Positions 31,960 to 42,565 of a DNA stretch of 64,000 nt are shown piece after piece. The translations under genes were made by a program, and so were the position numbers. Origin of the DNA: Symsagittifera roscoffensis (lineage: Eukaryota; Xenacoelomorpha; Acoela; Convolutidae); NCBI RefSeq assembly GCF_963678635.1, contig NC_087066.1:61618054-61682053 (forward strand). Reading direction: 5' to 3'. The notes under the pieces are model-generated. The model did no database searches and had not been told where the DNA came from. It worked only from the letters and a program-made list of their open reading frames with translations. Within the stretch, counting starts at the first letter, position 1; every line of letters starts with the position of its first letter.

Positions 31960-32170
31960 TTGTTTAATTTAAACTTTCAGTTGGATAATCTTTTACTGGG
32001 AATAAAAATTCGTGTACAATTTTCGTTGAACGAATCACTGCAGTCACTGTAATGTCAATAATCTTAGATTATCGACATAGCAGTGACTGCACTAATTCGT
32101 TCAACGAAAAACGTACACCAATTTTTATACCCAGTAAAAGATTAGCCAACTGAAAGTCTAAATTAAACAA
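31960..32170. repeat. Long fold-back repeat
   Basis: Nearly the whole 210 bp is an inverted repeat: TTGTTTAATTTAAACTTTCA at the left end is answered by its near-complement at the right end, and the arms (including CGTTGAACGAAT and GCAGTCACTG) meet near 32068. Arms of about 100 bp with few mismatches. This looks like a fold-back MITE. A DINE-like repeat begins about 15 bp further on. Confidence 0.8.
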
Positions 32171-32184
32171 AATAGCGTGCATTG

Positions 32185-32670
32185 ATGTTCCGACTTCCGA
32201 TATTTTCTTCAGACAAACTTCGACTTCTCAACTAGCCATTTTTTTTAAATATCATTCGAGAAGTATTGTCTTGAGCTTAAACTTGCAAAACAAAACATTT
32301 CACCTGTGATCATTTTTCGTAAAAGTTATGGGGGTTTAAAGATTGCCATTCTGGCCAATTTGGGACAATTAACGCGCGATATATTTTGCGCTATTAACGC
32401 GTAAGCGGAGGGTTATTTCGTCTTAGAAATCGTTCCAAATTGGTTAAAAGAAGCTTATTTGCCATAATTGATTTGTTACAAGGAGCGAAATCTATCCTTT
32501 TGTACTTTTTATGGCGTGTGGAGGGATGAGTCTAACAAAAAAGTTCAAATTTTAGAATTTTTTTTTCATTTTGCTTAATTACATTTTTTTAAAATATTTT
32601 TACTGCTCAATAAACCTTAAAAGGCAGTCGGAACATTCAAGACTTCGCCCTGATACGAGCAGTCTTGTTG
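32185..32670 (+). repeat. DINE-1/helentron-like repeat, copy 1
   Basis: Family hallmarks: GTTCCGACTT near the 5' end; CTTCAGACAAA..TTCGACTT; a core with ATTAACGCGCGATATATTT..GCGCTATTAACGCG; the inverted subterminal word CAGTCGGAAC; a 3' hairpin (here a changed CAAGACTTCGCCCTG) and the tail GATACGAGCAGTCTTGTTG. Subterminal inverted repeats plus a 3' hairpin fit non-autonomous helentrons (DINE-1 type); family assignment is inferred. Confidence 0.75.
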
Positions 32671-32778
32671 GATGAGAATGGCATAGCCAAGGCTGGAGAA
32701 TTTGAGTAGTAAGCAGGCAATTGATGCGATTCATTTATGTTAGTTTTCTTTCAGGATAACCTAATTGTGGTTAGTTAT

Positions 32779-33314
32779 TGTTCCGAGTACTCTCAAAGAG
32801 ACGGAATATTTGTGCTCGGTTTTTTTTTCTTCAGATAAATTTCGACTTTTTAACTTGCCTTTTATGACGGCATTTTTAAAATATCCTTCAAAAGGTATTG
32901 TTGTCCTGAGCTTAAATTTGAAAAGATATTTTACCTGTGAACCTTTTTCGTAAAATTCTGAGGGTTTCAAGATTGGCATTTTGGCCAATTTGGAACAAAT
33001 AACGCGCGATATATTTTTGCGCTATTAACGCGTAAGCGGAGATTTAATCCGTCTTAGAAATCGTACCAAATTGGTTGAAGGAAGCTTATTTGTCAGAAGT
33101 GATTTGTTACTAGGAACGAAATTTGTCTTTTTGTTTTTTATATGGCGTGTGGGGGGATGATTTTTTAGAAAAAATGTCAAATTTATTTACAACATTTTTT
33201 TTCAATTTATTCTCCTTTTTTTACATTTAATTTTTTAATGTTATTACTGCTTCATAGACCTTAAAAGGCAGTCGGAATATTCAGGGCTTCGCCCTGATAC
33301 GAGCAGTCTTGTTG
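32779..33314 (+). repeat. DINE-1/helentron-like repeat, copy 2
   Basis: Has GTTCCGAGT start, GACGGAATATTTGTGCTCGG, the palindromic GCGCGATATATTTTTGCGC core, GGCAGTCGGAATATT and the intact 3' hairpin CAGGGCTTCGCCCTG with the GAGCAGTCTTGTTG tail. Confidence 0.8.
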
Positions 33315-33733
33315 CAGTTTGGAGTTATTTCAGTTTGCCCTGAAGCTATTTTATGAAGTTTTTACATAAGCCTTTGAAATGATGAAAAGTATTCAGTAAC
33401 CAGTTCAACTTGAAACCGTTTTTATACATGAATAGTAAAACGTTCGACACGAATTAGTTGAGATACTGGAAATACAGTGCTGATTTGAATTATCCGAAAA
33501 AAAAACGAATAAAATTTGAAATTTTTAATGCATTTTTCTCAATTGGATTGTTTTTTGACAAAAGATAATGAAGACCAATCCTGCTTAAAATTTCAGCAGC
33601 TTTTTGACATGGTGCTTTTGTTTTGCAAATTTTGGGCCCCAAAAATTGACCCCAAAAACAATCATTTTTGGCTTTTTTAGTCAATCAAAAATTATTCCAA
33701 ACCTATTTAATTATTTCCTGATACAATTAATTA

Positions 33734-33955
33734 ACTGCAAGCTTCTTATGTAGCCTAACAAATTTTTAAAAGGTGCTATCTCCAAATGTGGGCGCAAAAG
33801 TGTTCAAAAAATGTTTTTATTAAAAATGTTGTTGTTTTATAAATATAAATAAAAATGACGTTTTTTGGCTATCAGACGAAAATCAACATGCTTACAGAAA
33901 GCTGAGTAAATTAAAACATTTTAAATTTTTTTAAGCTACATAAGAAGCTTGCAGT
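33734..33955. repeat. Small inverted-repeat element
   Basis: ACTGCAAGCTTCTTATGTAGC at 33734-33754 is matched exactly by its reverse complement at 33935-33955, and the complementarity continues inward for another ~15 bp with gaps. The interior is AT-rich with no ORF. Probably a MITE. Confidence 0.65.
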
Positions 33956-34682
33956 GATATAGTTTTGTCAGTAAATCAGCAATTATGTTTGGAGCAACTT
34001 TTGATTGAGTCCTTAGGACGCCAAACTGTTCGCTGCATGGTGTCTGTACGGGCCTTGATTCAAGAGACAAGTCTTTAAACTTGTTAAAATCTTGTCCGAA
34101 CGATCAAAGAAAATGAATGAACAAAAGAAGAACAAAGGGAGATTCCTTAATGAGAAATGCGCTTACATTTCCCAAAAACACAGTTTGGCCTCATAATGGT
34201 AGAAAACGCCAAAAATGATCGTTTTTTGGGGTAAGTTTTTAGGCAAGTGGCAACATTTTAATTTTGTTGAAAACTGCAGTTTATATTTATTTCACAAATA
34301 AACTGGGGGCATCAAAATTATTTAGATAATTGAAAAGTTAATAAAAAACTCATGTTTTAAATTTCAAGTTTGGTCTGATAGAAAAACCTACCAAAATTTT
34401 AAAACTTTGTTACTTTTCTGGAATTAAGCGTGAAAAGTTGTTTGGGGAAGTATTTATTTTTTCGACCAGTAAAATGTTTCTCGAATTTCTCAAAAAAATG
34501 TTTTTCTGAATTCTGTTTCATGAGCTGGAAAATGTGTGCTTTGTTGTGGAACAGTTTTGTGCGCTTTTTAAATTTATAATCGGCATCTGATCTTGCTACA
34601 ATGGAGATGCTTTTACATCTTAAGGTATAACTGAAAAACTAAAGACTAATTTAGCAAAACTAAAATCATGTTTTCAATTCAG

Positions 34683-35019
34683 TTAAGAAATTCGGGAAGA
34701 ATTTTCAAAAAAGTTCACGCAGAGGATGAGACATGGGCAGTGCGGGAGACCGAGGAAGAAATTCTGGAGCGAATCAGAGACAAAATTCCAAAGTACAGTC
34801 CGCCCGAACTACTCGGAAGCATTGAAGTGTCAGCTTCCATCGCACAAATTGTGGATTTGGACGAAAAGCGAGGGTCGTGGTCGGCTAAACTTGAAATAGT
34901 GTCCGTTTATTACACACGTTCGTTTTTGTGGAGAGTCGACAGAAACAACAGCCGAATTAGAAGCAAAATTCCGACATGTCTGGTAATACCGAAAGACTAT
35001 GTTTGGGCCCCCGCATTGA
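34683..35019 (+). CDS. Cys-loop ligand-gated ion channel, extracellular-domain exon
   Basis: Encodes the N-terminal half of the ligand-binding domain: IPKYSPPELLGSIEVSASIA, then an inner beta-sheet and loop D-like region, ending in IPKDYVWAPALS, which corresponds to the IP...VW.PD motif of the superfamily. It follows a TTTCAATTCAG acceptor; an ATG at 34668 lies upstream but gives no signal peptide, so an earlier exon is likely. The donor A|GTGAGT at 35020 leaves phase 1, matching the next exon. The reading frame after the donor soon hits a stop, as expected of an intron. Confidence 0.75.
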
Positions 35020-35150
35020 GTGAGTTGTTTTTACCATTTAACGAAAATTTGAATGCTTGGACTACAATTTCCGGCGATTGAGCCAATCTGTTTCAAAGGT
35101 AGAATTTTAAAAATAAATTATTAGGGTTTTTTTGAAGAGACAAAAACCAA

Positions 35151-35205
35151 GGGCAGTAGCGAACTTAGGGTGGACGCCGTCCCTTCAGGGTTCGACCCCC
35201 TGCCC
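35151..35205 (+). repeat. tRNA-like pol III promoter, possible SINE head
   Basis: An A-box-like TAGCGAACTTAG (35157-35168) is followed 20 bp later by a perfect B-box-like GGTTCGACCCC (35189-35199). Flanking GGGCAG and CTGCCC could pair. The T arm is well formed (CAGGG-TTCGACC-CCCTG) but the whole is too short for a tRNA. A SINE or tRNA pseudogene is the best reading. Confidence 0.4.
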
Positions 35206-35783
35206 AACCAAAGGGTCCCTAAACTGGTACTATCTGAAGACATCAATAGTGTCAATACTAATTTTGACGCGGAATCCTTCCAAAAATGCAAAAAAAAACT
35301 TTTCATTTGGCCTGTTATTTCTGCCATACATACATACTCAGAAAAAAAACACGCCCTGTACTCACGGACAAACGCACTCACGCATAGAACGACGCACATA
35401 TAAGCACAAACAATCATGCTCTCACCAAAAGACACACAAATACACGCATACGCACAGAAAAAACACACTCACACACATTGCTAAAAAAACATACAGACGC
35501 GCACACACACGCACACCACACAAACAAACCAAGACACTTAAACATACAGACAGATACATACAAGCAGACGCACATACAGACACACACGCAGACAGGCACA
35601 AAAACACAACTTCTAACTCCCAAAACCACTTACGCTCCAGAGAGATAAGGTTCTGCGGTACTTTAAGTCCGTCTTTTTCAACAGCAGTAATTTTTATGGA
35701 ATTATTTCGATATGTTACGCAGCATTGCCGTGTTCAATTAATTACCCGTATTGGAGCTCCATGAATAAAAATTGGTTATAATT

Positions 35784-36300
35784 GTTTCGACTTTCGTAGC
35801 GAAAGTAACGGAATATTTGTGCTCGGGTGGGTTTTTTTTTCTTCAGACAAGTTTAGACTTTTTAAGTAGCCATTTTTGACGAAGTTTTTTTATGTCATTC
35901 GAAAGCTATTGTTGTCCTGAGCTTAAATTTGAAAAGATATTTCACCTGTGACGATTTTTCATAAAGTTATGGGGGTTTAAAGATTGCCAGTTTGGCCAAT
36001 TTGGAACAATTAACGCGCGATATATTTCGCGCTATTAACGCGTCAGCGAAGATTTAATCCGTCTTAGAAATCGTTCCAAATTGGTTGAAAGAAGCTTATT
36101 TTCCATAATTTATTTGTTATTAAAAGCGAAATTTATCACTTTGTACTTTATATGGCGTGTGAGGGGATGATTTTTTACAAAAAATCTCAATTTAAAAAAA
36201 TCATTTTTTTACATTTAGTTTTCATGTTGTTACTGTTCCATAGACATTAAAATGCAGTCGGAATATTCATATTAAATATATTCAATATTTAGTCTTGTTG
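35784..36300 (+). repeat. DINE-1/helentron-like repeat, copy 3
   Basis: Begins GTTTCGACTTTCGTAGCGAAAG, which can fold on itself, continues through the GCGCGATATATTTCGCGC core and ends with GCAGTCGGAATATTC and AGTCTTGTTG. The 3' hairpin has been replaced by AT-rich sequence. It sits in channel intron 1. Confidence 0.8.
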
Positions 36301-37091
36301 TGTTTCCTTGTCATTGTTCACAAAAGTGAAAATAAATCGATTATAATCAATTAAAATTGAATATTACTAGTTTTCGAGGCAACAAAATCCTTTTTTCATT
36401 CATTATAATCATTTTTTTTCTTTTTTGTGGACGCTGACATTGAAAATATTTTAGAATCAATTTTTTTCCACATTATTGAGACGCGATATTCAACACACAT
36501 AAAGGTTTTTCTACATTTTGAACTAAAGTTGGTTACGTTGGTTACTTGTTGTTCAATTTAATTTTTTTCTGCCTAACTTATTTATGTTACACAAAAACTG
36601 AATTTCGTTCCTTTCAACTATTTTTTTTTTAATTAATAGAAACTTGGGGGGGGGGGGGGTAGTAAAGTTGGAGGTGGACTAATCCCCCTTCCATTAGCAT
36701 TAGAATCTTTTTGCAAATTGAGTTTAGGTTTAGAATTGGATTAGGCCGTACACTCGTTTTGAAAAGTTTCCACATAACTCTTGGTAAATGCAGAATTTCT
36801 TGCAAAATTTTGCACTACGCGCAAAACAAAAATAAAGTGGAAAAAAATTCATTTTAATGTGATTTCGTACTTATTATAAAATCCATTATAATGGATTACA
36901 AATGAATTATAATGCATTATGTTTTGGCGAGAAAAAATGGATTTAAATCCATTTTCAGTCTAATTTTGTTGTCTGGACGTAACATGGGAATCGATTATAT
37001 TTACAACATTTTAGACCACGAATATCCATTATAATCGATTTGTTTTCACTTTTCTTAAATGCGGGTATTTATAATGATTTTGATGTTTCAG

Positions 37092-37310
37092 CTATTGAAA
37101 ATGTACTTGACCCGCAATTCAACCTGATGAGTCAAAAGCAACTGGTTTGTAACGACGGATTAGTTTCATCGCATTACTCATACTTCAAGCCCAAAATGTC
37201 GTGTGATTTCGATGTATCAAAATTTCCGTTCGACGAACAATGTTGTAACATCACAATAGAGCAGAAGCCAAGGCTCATCTGGAACTATTTATTTGGAATT
37301 TGGCTGAAAG
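37092..37310 (+). CDS. Cys-loop ligand-gated ion channel, Cys-loop exon
   Basis: Follows ATGTTTCAG and ends at AAAG|GTCAG; both junctions are phase 1. It encodes NVLDPQFNL, the LVCNDGLV strand and the signature Cys-loop CDFDVSKFPFDEQCC: thirteen residues between the two disulfide cysteines, with the conserved FPFD. An extra Cys follows directly. The last ~20 residues are less typical of the family, so the 3' boundary could be earlier. Confidence 0.85.
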
Positions 37311-38056
37311 GTCAGATATTAATCTAGCAAAATTCAATTTTTTTCTACTAAAGAACCTTACGATTTACTGCAATCACAATTCAAACTTAAAGTTCGATTG
37401 TTTTTACTAATGGACAATGTTTGCATGTGTTCGAAAGAACAACAATTTTTATCTTTATGTTACAGTTATAGGCCTCTGCTTTTTCTATTGTTAAAAAATA
37501 TCCTTCGCTTTCATTTAAAAAACAGAGCCAAGCGGCTCGTATTAGTCTAAGATTTCGATATCATCGTTTGTCTTGAAGTTTGATTGTATCTAAAACAAAT
37601 TTTTGCTAGGACAGTACAATTTTTTGAATGGAACAAAGAATTCTGTCGAAACATTAAACATTAGATCGTGAAATCTGCTTTAAGAACACTGTGCTTTTCT
37701 AATATTTAGAGCAAAAATATGTCTTACTCAAATGATGGCTGAAAAAAAGTTATTCAAACAAGGATAGCTTGTTACTGTGCAAGTAGCACAGAATGTTCCG
37801 ACCATAGTCATAGTTTTTAGAGTTTTATCAACTTTTTTTTTTGCATTTTTCACGTTTTTGTTTCCAAAAAGGCGCTAAAATACTCAAAAAACACTAAATA
37901 ACACACCTAAGTTTTTACCTCTCAAAGTTAGCAAATGTTAGCCTTTTAGGCTATTTAAAAACTATTGGAAACCTGCTCGCTCTGTCAAAATTAGACAAAA
38001 ATCACGACTGCAAGGGCTTTCGCTTAATATTGCGTAAGTTTTTTTTAATAAATACG

Positions 38057-38195
38057 AGGTCAAACTGTGCCATAATACGAGGTCAAATACAAATCACGAC
38101 TGCAAGGGCTATCGCTTGATATTGCGTAAGTTTTTTGTAAATACGAGGTCAACTCTGCCATAATACGAGGTCAAATTTTAAAAAATACGAGGTCA
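38057..38195 (+). promoter_or_regulatory. Array of five AGGTCA half-sites
   Basis: AGGTCA occurs five times in the same orientation at 38057, 38080, 38146, 38168 and 38190, each time inside (A)TACGAGGTCAA. Three of the four intervals are 22-23 bp. AGGTCA is the nuclear-receptor half-site. The array partly arises from a local duplication, so binding function is only a possibility. Confidence 0.4.
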
Positions 38196-38402
38196 AATAT
38201 CGCAAAATCAGCAAATGATTAAAAATTTAGGCGGAACAGTAGTTGTGCTGCGAAATCTTTGATAGATAAATGTTGAAAAGCTGTGGCAGATTTCGCAGTT
38301 GCAAGTGGTTTCCTCAAATGAAAGCTAGCTCCACAAACTGTACGTATAATCTGCAGTTTTAATTACTGATTTTGTTTATTAGACCGATGTAAACTAGAAA
38401 AC

Positions 38403-38428
38403 CAGGGGCGGATTTACGGGGGGGGGGG
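38403..38428 (+). repeat. hAT-type terminal repeat fragment
   Basis: CAGGGGCGGATTTAC followed by an 11-G run resembles the CAGGGGCGGAT.. ends of many hAT transposons. No partner end was found nearby. Confidence 0.3.
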
Positions 38429-38750
38429 CTAATTTAGAACGCTTACAAATGTGGATTATGCTCCGACGTAATCCATTGCACCCAGGAATAGTTTTGTCAA
38501 TGGTTTCCTTAAGTTGTTCTGGATTCCGCAATTTTGGCCTTTTCGGGACAATTTAGAGAGATAAAATGTTTCAGTCATTTGACTGTGAGTTCCACAACAG
38601 AAAAAAAAATTGTTGAAAAACAGCCGTCCGCGATAAAACTGTTTTCAGACTGCTCCCGATTTAACTAACAAATTACAAACTAAACAGTTTGACTTCGTAA
38701 TAACAAAGAGATTTTGTTGAATTTCGAAAATGATAAATTAATGTTTTCAG

Positions 38751-39131
38751 CTCTAGGTAAAGGCAACACTGGCACAATTGACTTTATCGAAAACGAGCAA
38801 TGGGAGCTTTTAAGCACCAAAATGATGCCAATTCGAGACAATGAGGGGATATTAATTCAAGTTCAGTTGCGAAGGCGATCCCTTCACTACGCTCTGATCT
38901 TCGTTCTACCAACAGTTGCCTTATACTTGATGTCTGGACTGTCTTTCTTGTTACCTTCCGATGCATGTGAAAAGATCTCCTTTGCAGTAACTATTTTACT
39001 GGCACAAGTTGTGGCCTTTTCCGCCTTGGGTGAAATTTTGCCAGCTAGTTCAATGAAGCCACCGGTTTTGCTGTTCTTCTTAACAGGAGTTCTGTGGCAC
39101 ATGGGCTTACTTTGTCTGGTGGCTGTCTTCG
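38751..39131 (+). CDS. Cys-loop ligand-gated ion channel, pore exon (M1-M3)
   Basis: Follows AATGTTTTCAG and ends at TTCG|GTTAGT, phase 1 at both ends. After the pre-M1 LRRRSLHYALIF come M1 (FVLPTVALYLMSGLSFLLP), M2 (KISFAVTILLAQVVAFSAL) and M3 (PPVLLFFLTGVLWHMGLLCL). The residues before M2 are CEK, with Glu at -1', as in cation-permeable nicotinic/5-HT3 types; anion channels carry a PAR-like insert here. So a cation channel is likely. Ligand not predictable. Confidence 0.88.
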
Positions 39132-39589
39132 GTTAGTAGTTTCACTCATTAGTTAATTTTCACTGTCTGGAAAAATATGCTATCTCCTTGCAACCTTGCC
39201 TCATTTTGAGATGTTGCACAATTGCGCACTTGTATTTGGACCTTCAGCTACTTATTTGTTTTTGCGCAATTAGGGCTGGGGTTGTTTGTTGCTCGCAAAA
39301 ACTGAGGGGATTTATTTTTTCGGCGAATTACGGTGTAAGGATTGCTGACGACATTAATGATAGAACGAAGGGCGATCAGCGAACTCTACCCATCAGCGAG
39401 CATACATTTTTCGGTTGCGCAAAGTCGTGACTGAGCGCTTTGCGTTGTGTAAAGCCACCCCAATATTTCTTTTCCGCAAAAATTTGCGCCGAAATTCTCA
39501 ATTGTGCGCTTTTTTTTGGTTCGCGCAAAGTCGCGGCGAGGGGCTCGGTCGCACTACGTCGCGACTTGTATTTTTTTGTCGCGACTTGT

Positions 39590-39646
39590 ATTCCTACAAA
39601 GCTACCTACACAGACTAGATGAATCAACCCCAGAAACATGCCCACA
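39590..39646 (+). repeat. 57-bp copy of the LINE's own 3' coding segment at its 5' end
   Basis: Identical to 40774-40830, starting with ATTCCTACAAAG and ending CATGCCCACA. It is fused directly to the truncated 5' end of the RT sequence. Such a scrambled start fits template switching during target-primed reverse transcription. Confidence 0.85.
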
Positions 39647-41032
39647 TCCACGCTTCCAGGAGCACTTGTACGCTGGTTAGCCACGTACCTGCACGGTAGA
39701 CAGGCCCGCACACTGTTCAGAGACACGCTGTCAAGCAGTCGTATTGTCAGATTTGGAGTTCCACAAGGATCGGTTGTGGCTCCTACGCTGTTCAATTTCT
39801 ACGTGGCAGATGCTCCAATGCCTCCACCGACAATTTTCTTAGTATCCTATGCTGACGACTTCACAGTTTTCGCCCTTGGGACCGACATAGAGACACTAAG
39901 CAAAGACATCAACAGCTACCTGACGACGCTCTGCAATTTTCTAGACTCTAGAGATTTGGAGGTTTCAACACCGAAATGTTCCGTCACGCTCTTCACGCCC
40001 AGCACCAAAGAACACAAAATCACACCAAACGTGAAGATCAACGGGAAAGCCCTCATTCTAGCGAAAACACCAAAAATACTAGGCGTCACCTTCGATACAG
40101 CCCTGACATTCGGCCCGCACTGCAAACTAGCCGCAGCAAGAGGAAGGAGCAGAGTGAATATCTTGAAAGCGCTGGCAGGAACTACCTGGGGACAGAGCAA
40201 GGAAACCCTCATAGTAGCCTACCAAGCCTTCATCAGGCCCGTCTTAGAGTACGCATCACCAGTCTGGACTCCGATCGCTGCACAGACCCACGTAGAAACG
40301 CTGCAGAAAGTCCAAAACTCAGCCCTAAGAGTGGCCACAGGATGCACCACGATGACCGCTATCCAGCACCTGCACGACGAGACGAAAATTCTACCTGTCA
40401 GGCGGCATATCCGTATGAAAGCAGTCCAGCACCAGCTAGCCCATCATCTCGAAGGACACCCTGGCAACAGGCTGCTAGACCGACCGGAACCGCCCAGAAA
40501 CATGAAGGAAACGCTCTTCAGCAGGTACGAGAGGTACATCACTGCACTCCTCGAAACATCCGATTCAGAAGAAGACGACGACACGCACGTTACCGAAGAG
40601 GACTACAGAGGGCTCCTCAAAAAAGTGCACACAAATGAGGTCAAAGACGCCCTAGACAACCGGGACAACAACAAAGTGCTCGACGAACCAGCCCCCAAAC
40701 TGAGCAAGGATGAATTACGACTGCCGAGATGTACTAGACGGACCCTTGCCCAGTTACGGAGCGGTTACTCCCCATTCCTACAAAGCTACCTACACAGACT
40801 AGATGAATCAACCCCAGAAACATGCCCACAGTGCAACTCAGAAACCCACACAACGGGTCACCTATTCAGGTGCAGCGCAAACCCGACTACAATCACCCCC
40901 CACGCACTCTGGGAAAACCCGATCGAAGCAGCTGCTTTCCTGCAACTCGATACAGAAGAAGCCACAAATGAGGGACAAGAGGAGGGCCAAACTACGGGCA
41001 CCTAGGCAACAACAACAACAACAACAACAACA
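39592..41032 (+). mobile_element. 5'-truncated Jockey-like LINE with (CAA)n tail
   Basis: The ORF (to 41005, about 450 codons) holds the C-terminal part of a reverse transcriptase: FGVPQGSVVAPTLFNFYV, the catalytic YADD in VSYADDFTVF, the thumb with a FIRPVLEYASPVW motif, and the C-terminal Cys/His cluster CPQCNSETHTTGHLFRC. This arrangement is typical of the Jockey/CR1 group. The endonuclease and the first RT blocks are missing. The nominal ATG at 39638 is not a native start. The end is a (CAA)n tract, and ACTTGTAT flanks both sides (39584-39591, 41033-41040) as target duplication. Same strand as the channel gene, inside its intron. Confidence 0.9.
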
Positions 41033-42421
41033 ACTTGTATTTTTTTGGGCCGAAGTTTGTCAATCGCACAAAATCGCGTACATCGAAATTTGTTGATATC
41101 GTCAAGTTTTATTGGAAGGTCAATTATTCGTGTTTAATATATCTAATTACTCAAATCAATCTTCTGAATATTTGAGACCGTTTGCCAACTGTTTTGATAA
41201 GTAGGCATCTCTGATGTTAATGACTATCATTCAGATGGTCACTTTTGGCTAACTAATTAAAAACTATTGCACTTTTGTATTCAAAGTGTTGGGTTATTTT
41301 AAGAGGCTTTAAAAACAAAAAAAACTGAAAAAATCATATTTTGTTTAAGTGCTAAGTTTGAGTCAAAATGGATGGAAAACGAGGATGGGTTCCAGATGTC
41401 TTTGGGTTATTCAATCCCCCTGGCTCAGAGTAATCGGGCTCAAACCCCTATCCGATACGGGCTACTACATGCACAGGTAATTCACAATTTCAATACTAGT
41501 CTTATCTTATAAATCAATTGATATCGTTAAAAAGATACTCAATCTTTAGTTAAGTATCGATAACACATAAGTATGGCATTTGACCATTTGACCTTATTAC
41601 TAATATCAGAGTTGATATGCGTTTTACAGCTGAGCAAGTTGCCGCATAAACTTCTCAAAAGGAATACAAGATTCTAAAATTTGTTCAACTTCAATTTTAA
41701 GTTAATAATTATTAGTGAAATTGGTCAACGTAATAACGAATTGCTCATTTTTCATGGTAAGGAAGTACCAGGGGCTAGACGAAATTCAGCTCCGAAATGA
41801 ACTGCTCCATCTTTAAAAGTCAAACTAATTTCGCTGCTACTGGAGATTTTTTTTGCCAGCAATCAAGAAAAACCTCAAAAACAAGTTTTAACTAAATCGC
41901 AGAATATCCCAAAAATTGTTTTTTCACAGTTGGATCTGTCTATATGGGTTTTTTGAATAGATTCGTCTACCAGACAATTGAATTTCAGTGTTGTATATTG
42001 TAGAAACGCGATGAAAAAGCTCGTATCACGCAATCGATTCAAAACAAAAAATGCAATTTTTTATCAGGACGCTGTATTCAAAATTCAAAATTCAAAATTC
42101 AAGTAATTTTTGAGATTCTCTAAATATAGTTTCAACCTTTTAATTGCCAGTATCAAGAAAAAAAACACAGCACAGAACAAATATACTGAGTTTCAACGAA
42201 AAATTGCGTGAACGGTAGCTCCATTTCAAATGTATTAGAAACTTGGAAATTTTAAGGGACTCACTTGAACCTAGGATTTTTTGTTCTTCTAGGTTATCAC
42301 TATGAGAATTCCTGCTAATCAATAAATTTGTATAAATTGAGGTCAAATTTTTCACAGCCTTTCTACCAAGCATTCATGCGATACACTGGACTCAAATTTG
42401 AAGGTAAATGACTTGACGGCA

Positions 42422-42565
42422 GAAGAAAAAATGGAACAAGCAAAGGAGTTGAACTGCATCCGGTGGAAATTCTTGGCGATAGTTGTGGATCGCTTCTTCC
42501 TTATAATTCACTCAGCATTTGTCACAGCTAACATCACAATTACAACCTGGAAGCTTTTTGCCTGA
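42422..42565 (+). CDS. Cys-loop ligand-gated ion channel, M4 exon and C-terminus
   Basis: Encodes KMEQAKELNCIRWKFLAIVV, the rest of M4 (DRFFLIIHSAFVTANIT) and ends TTWKLFA* at 42565, matching the pre-M4/M4 pattern (W...A.V.DR..L..F) of the superfamily. The frame is open back to about 42358, where TTTTTCACAG is a better acceptor but gives another phase; the acceptor GGCAG at 42421 would be phase 1 like the other junctions. The start is therefore uncertain, and M3-M4 loop exons may be missing from my model. Confidence 0.7.
   Translation, partial: EEKMEQAKELNCIRWKFLAIVVDRFFLIIHSAFVTANITITTWKLFA

Larger units (their letters stand above)
35020..37091 (+). other. Channel intron 1: tRNA-like SINE, CA-rich tract, repeat copy, TAAT-palindrome cluster
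   Basis: Contents: a tRNA-like sequence (35151-35205), an ACAC/ACGC-rich tract (about 35330-35620), a DINE-like repeat (35784-36300), a 14-G run (36646-36659) and many TAATCGATTA-like words (36330-37045). The 210-codon open frame over the CA tract is low-complexity and not a gene. Confidence 0.7.
37311..38750 (+). other. Channel intron 2
   Basis: Non-coding. Contains a roughly 90-bp duplication (about 37999 and 38091), the five-copy AGGTCA array (38057-38195) and a short hAT-end-like word (38403-38428). Confidence 0.65.
39132..42421 (+). other. Channel intron(s) between pore and M4 exons
   Basis: 3.3 kb that holds the LINE at 39592-41032. The remaining sequence shows no exon I can support, although coding for the M3-M4 loop may hide here. 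Confidence 0.5.

Noticed and set aside
35132-35764. 210-codon frame over the CA-rich tract
   Set aside because: Its product is Thr/His/Lys repeats from an ACAC/ACGC microsatellite inside a channel intron.
36646-36659. 14-G and 11-G runs (also 38418-38428) as G-quadruplex elements
   Set aside because: Single uninterrupted runs; the second fits a hAT end and both could vary in length through sequencing error.
39638-39649. ATG of the LINE ORF as a native start
   Set aside because: The ATG lies in the 57-bp duplicated segment fused to the truncated RT, so it is accidental.
39976-40638. 220-codon overlapping frame in the LINE
   Set aside because: Shadow of the RT frame, which carries YADD and the Cys/His cluster.
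41340-41480. tRNA-like or exon-like patch with GGCTCAAACCCC
   Set aside because: A- and B-box-like words are too close together and no frame fits the channel's M3-M4 loop.
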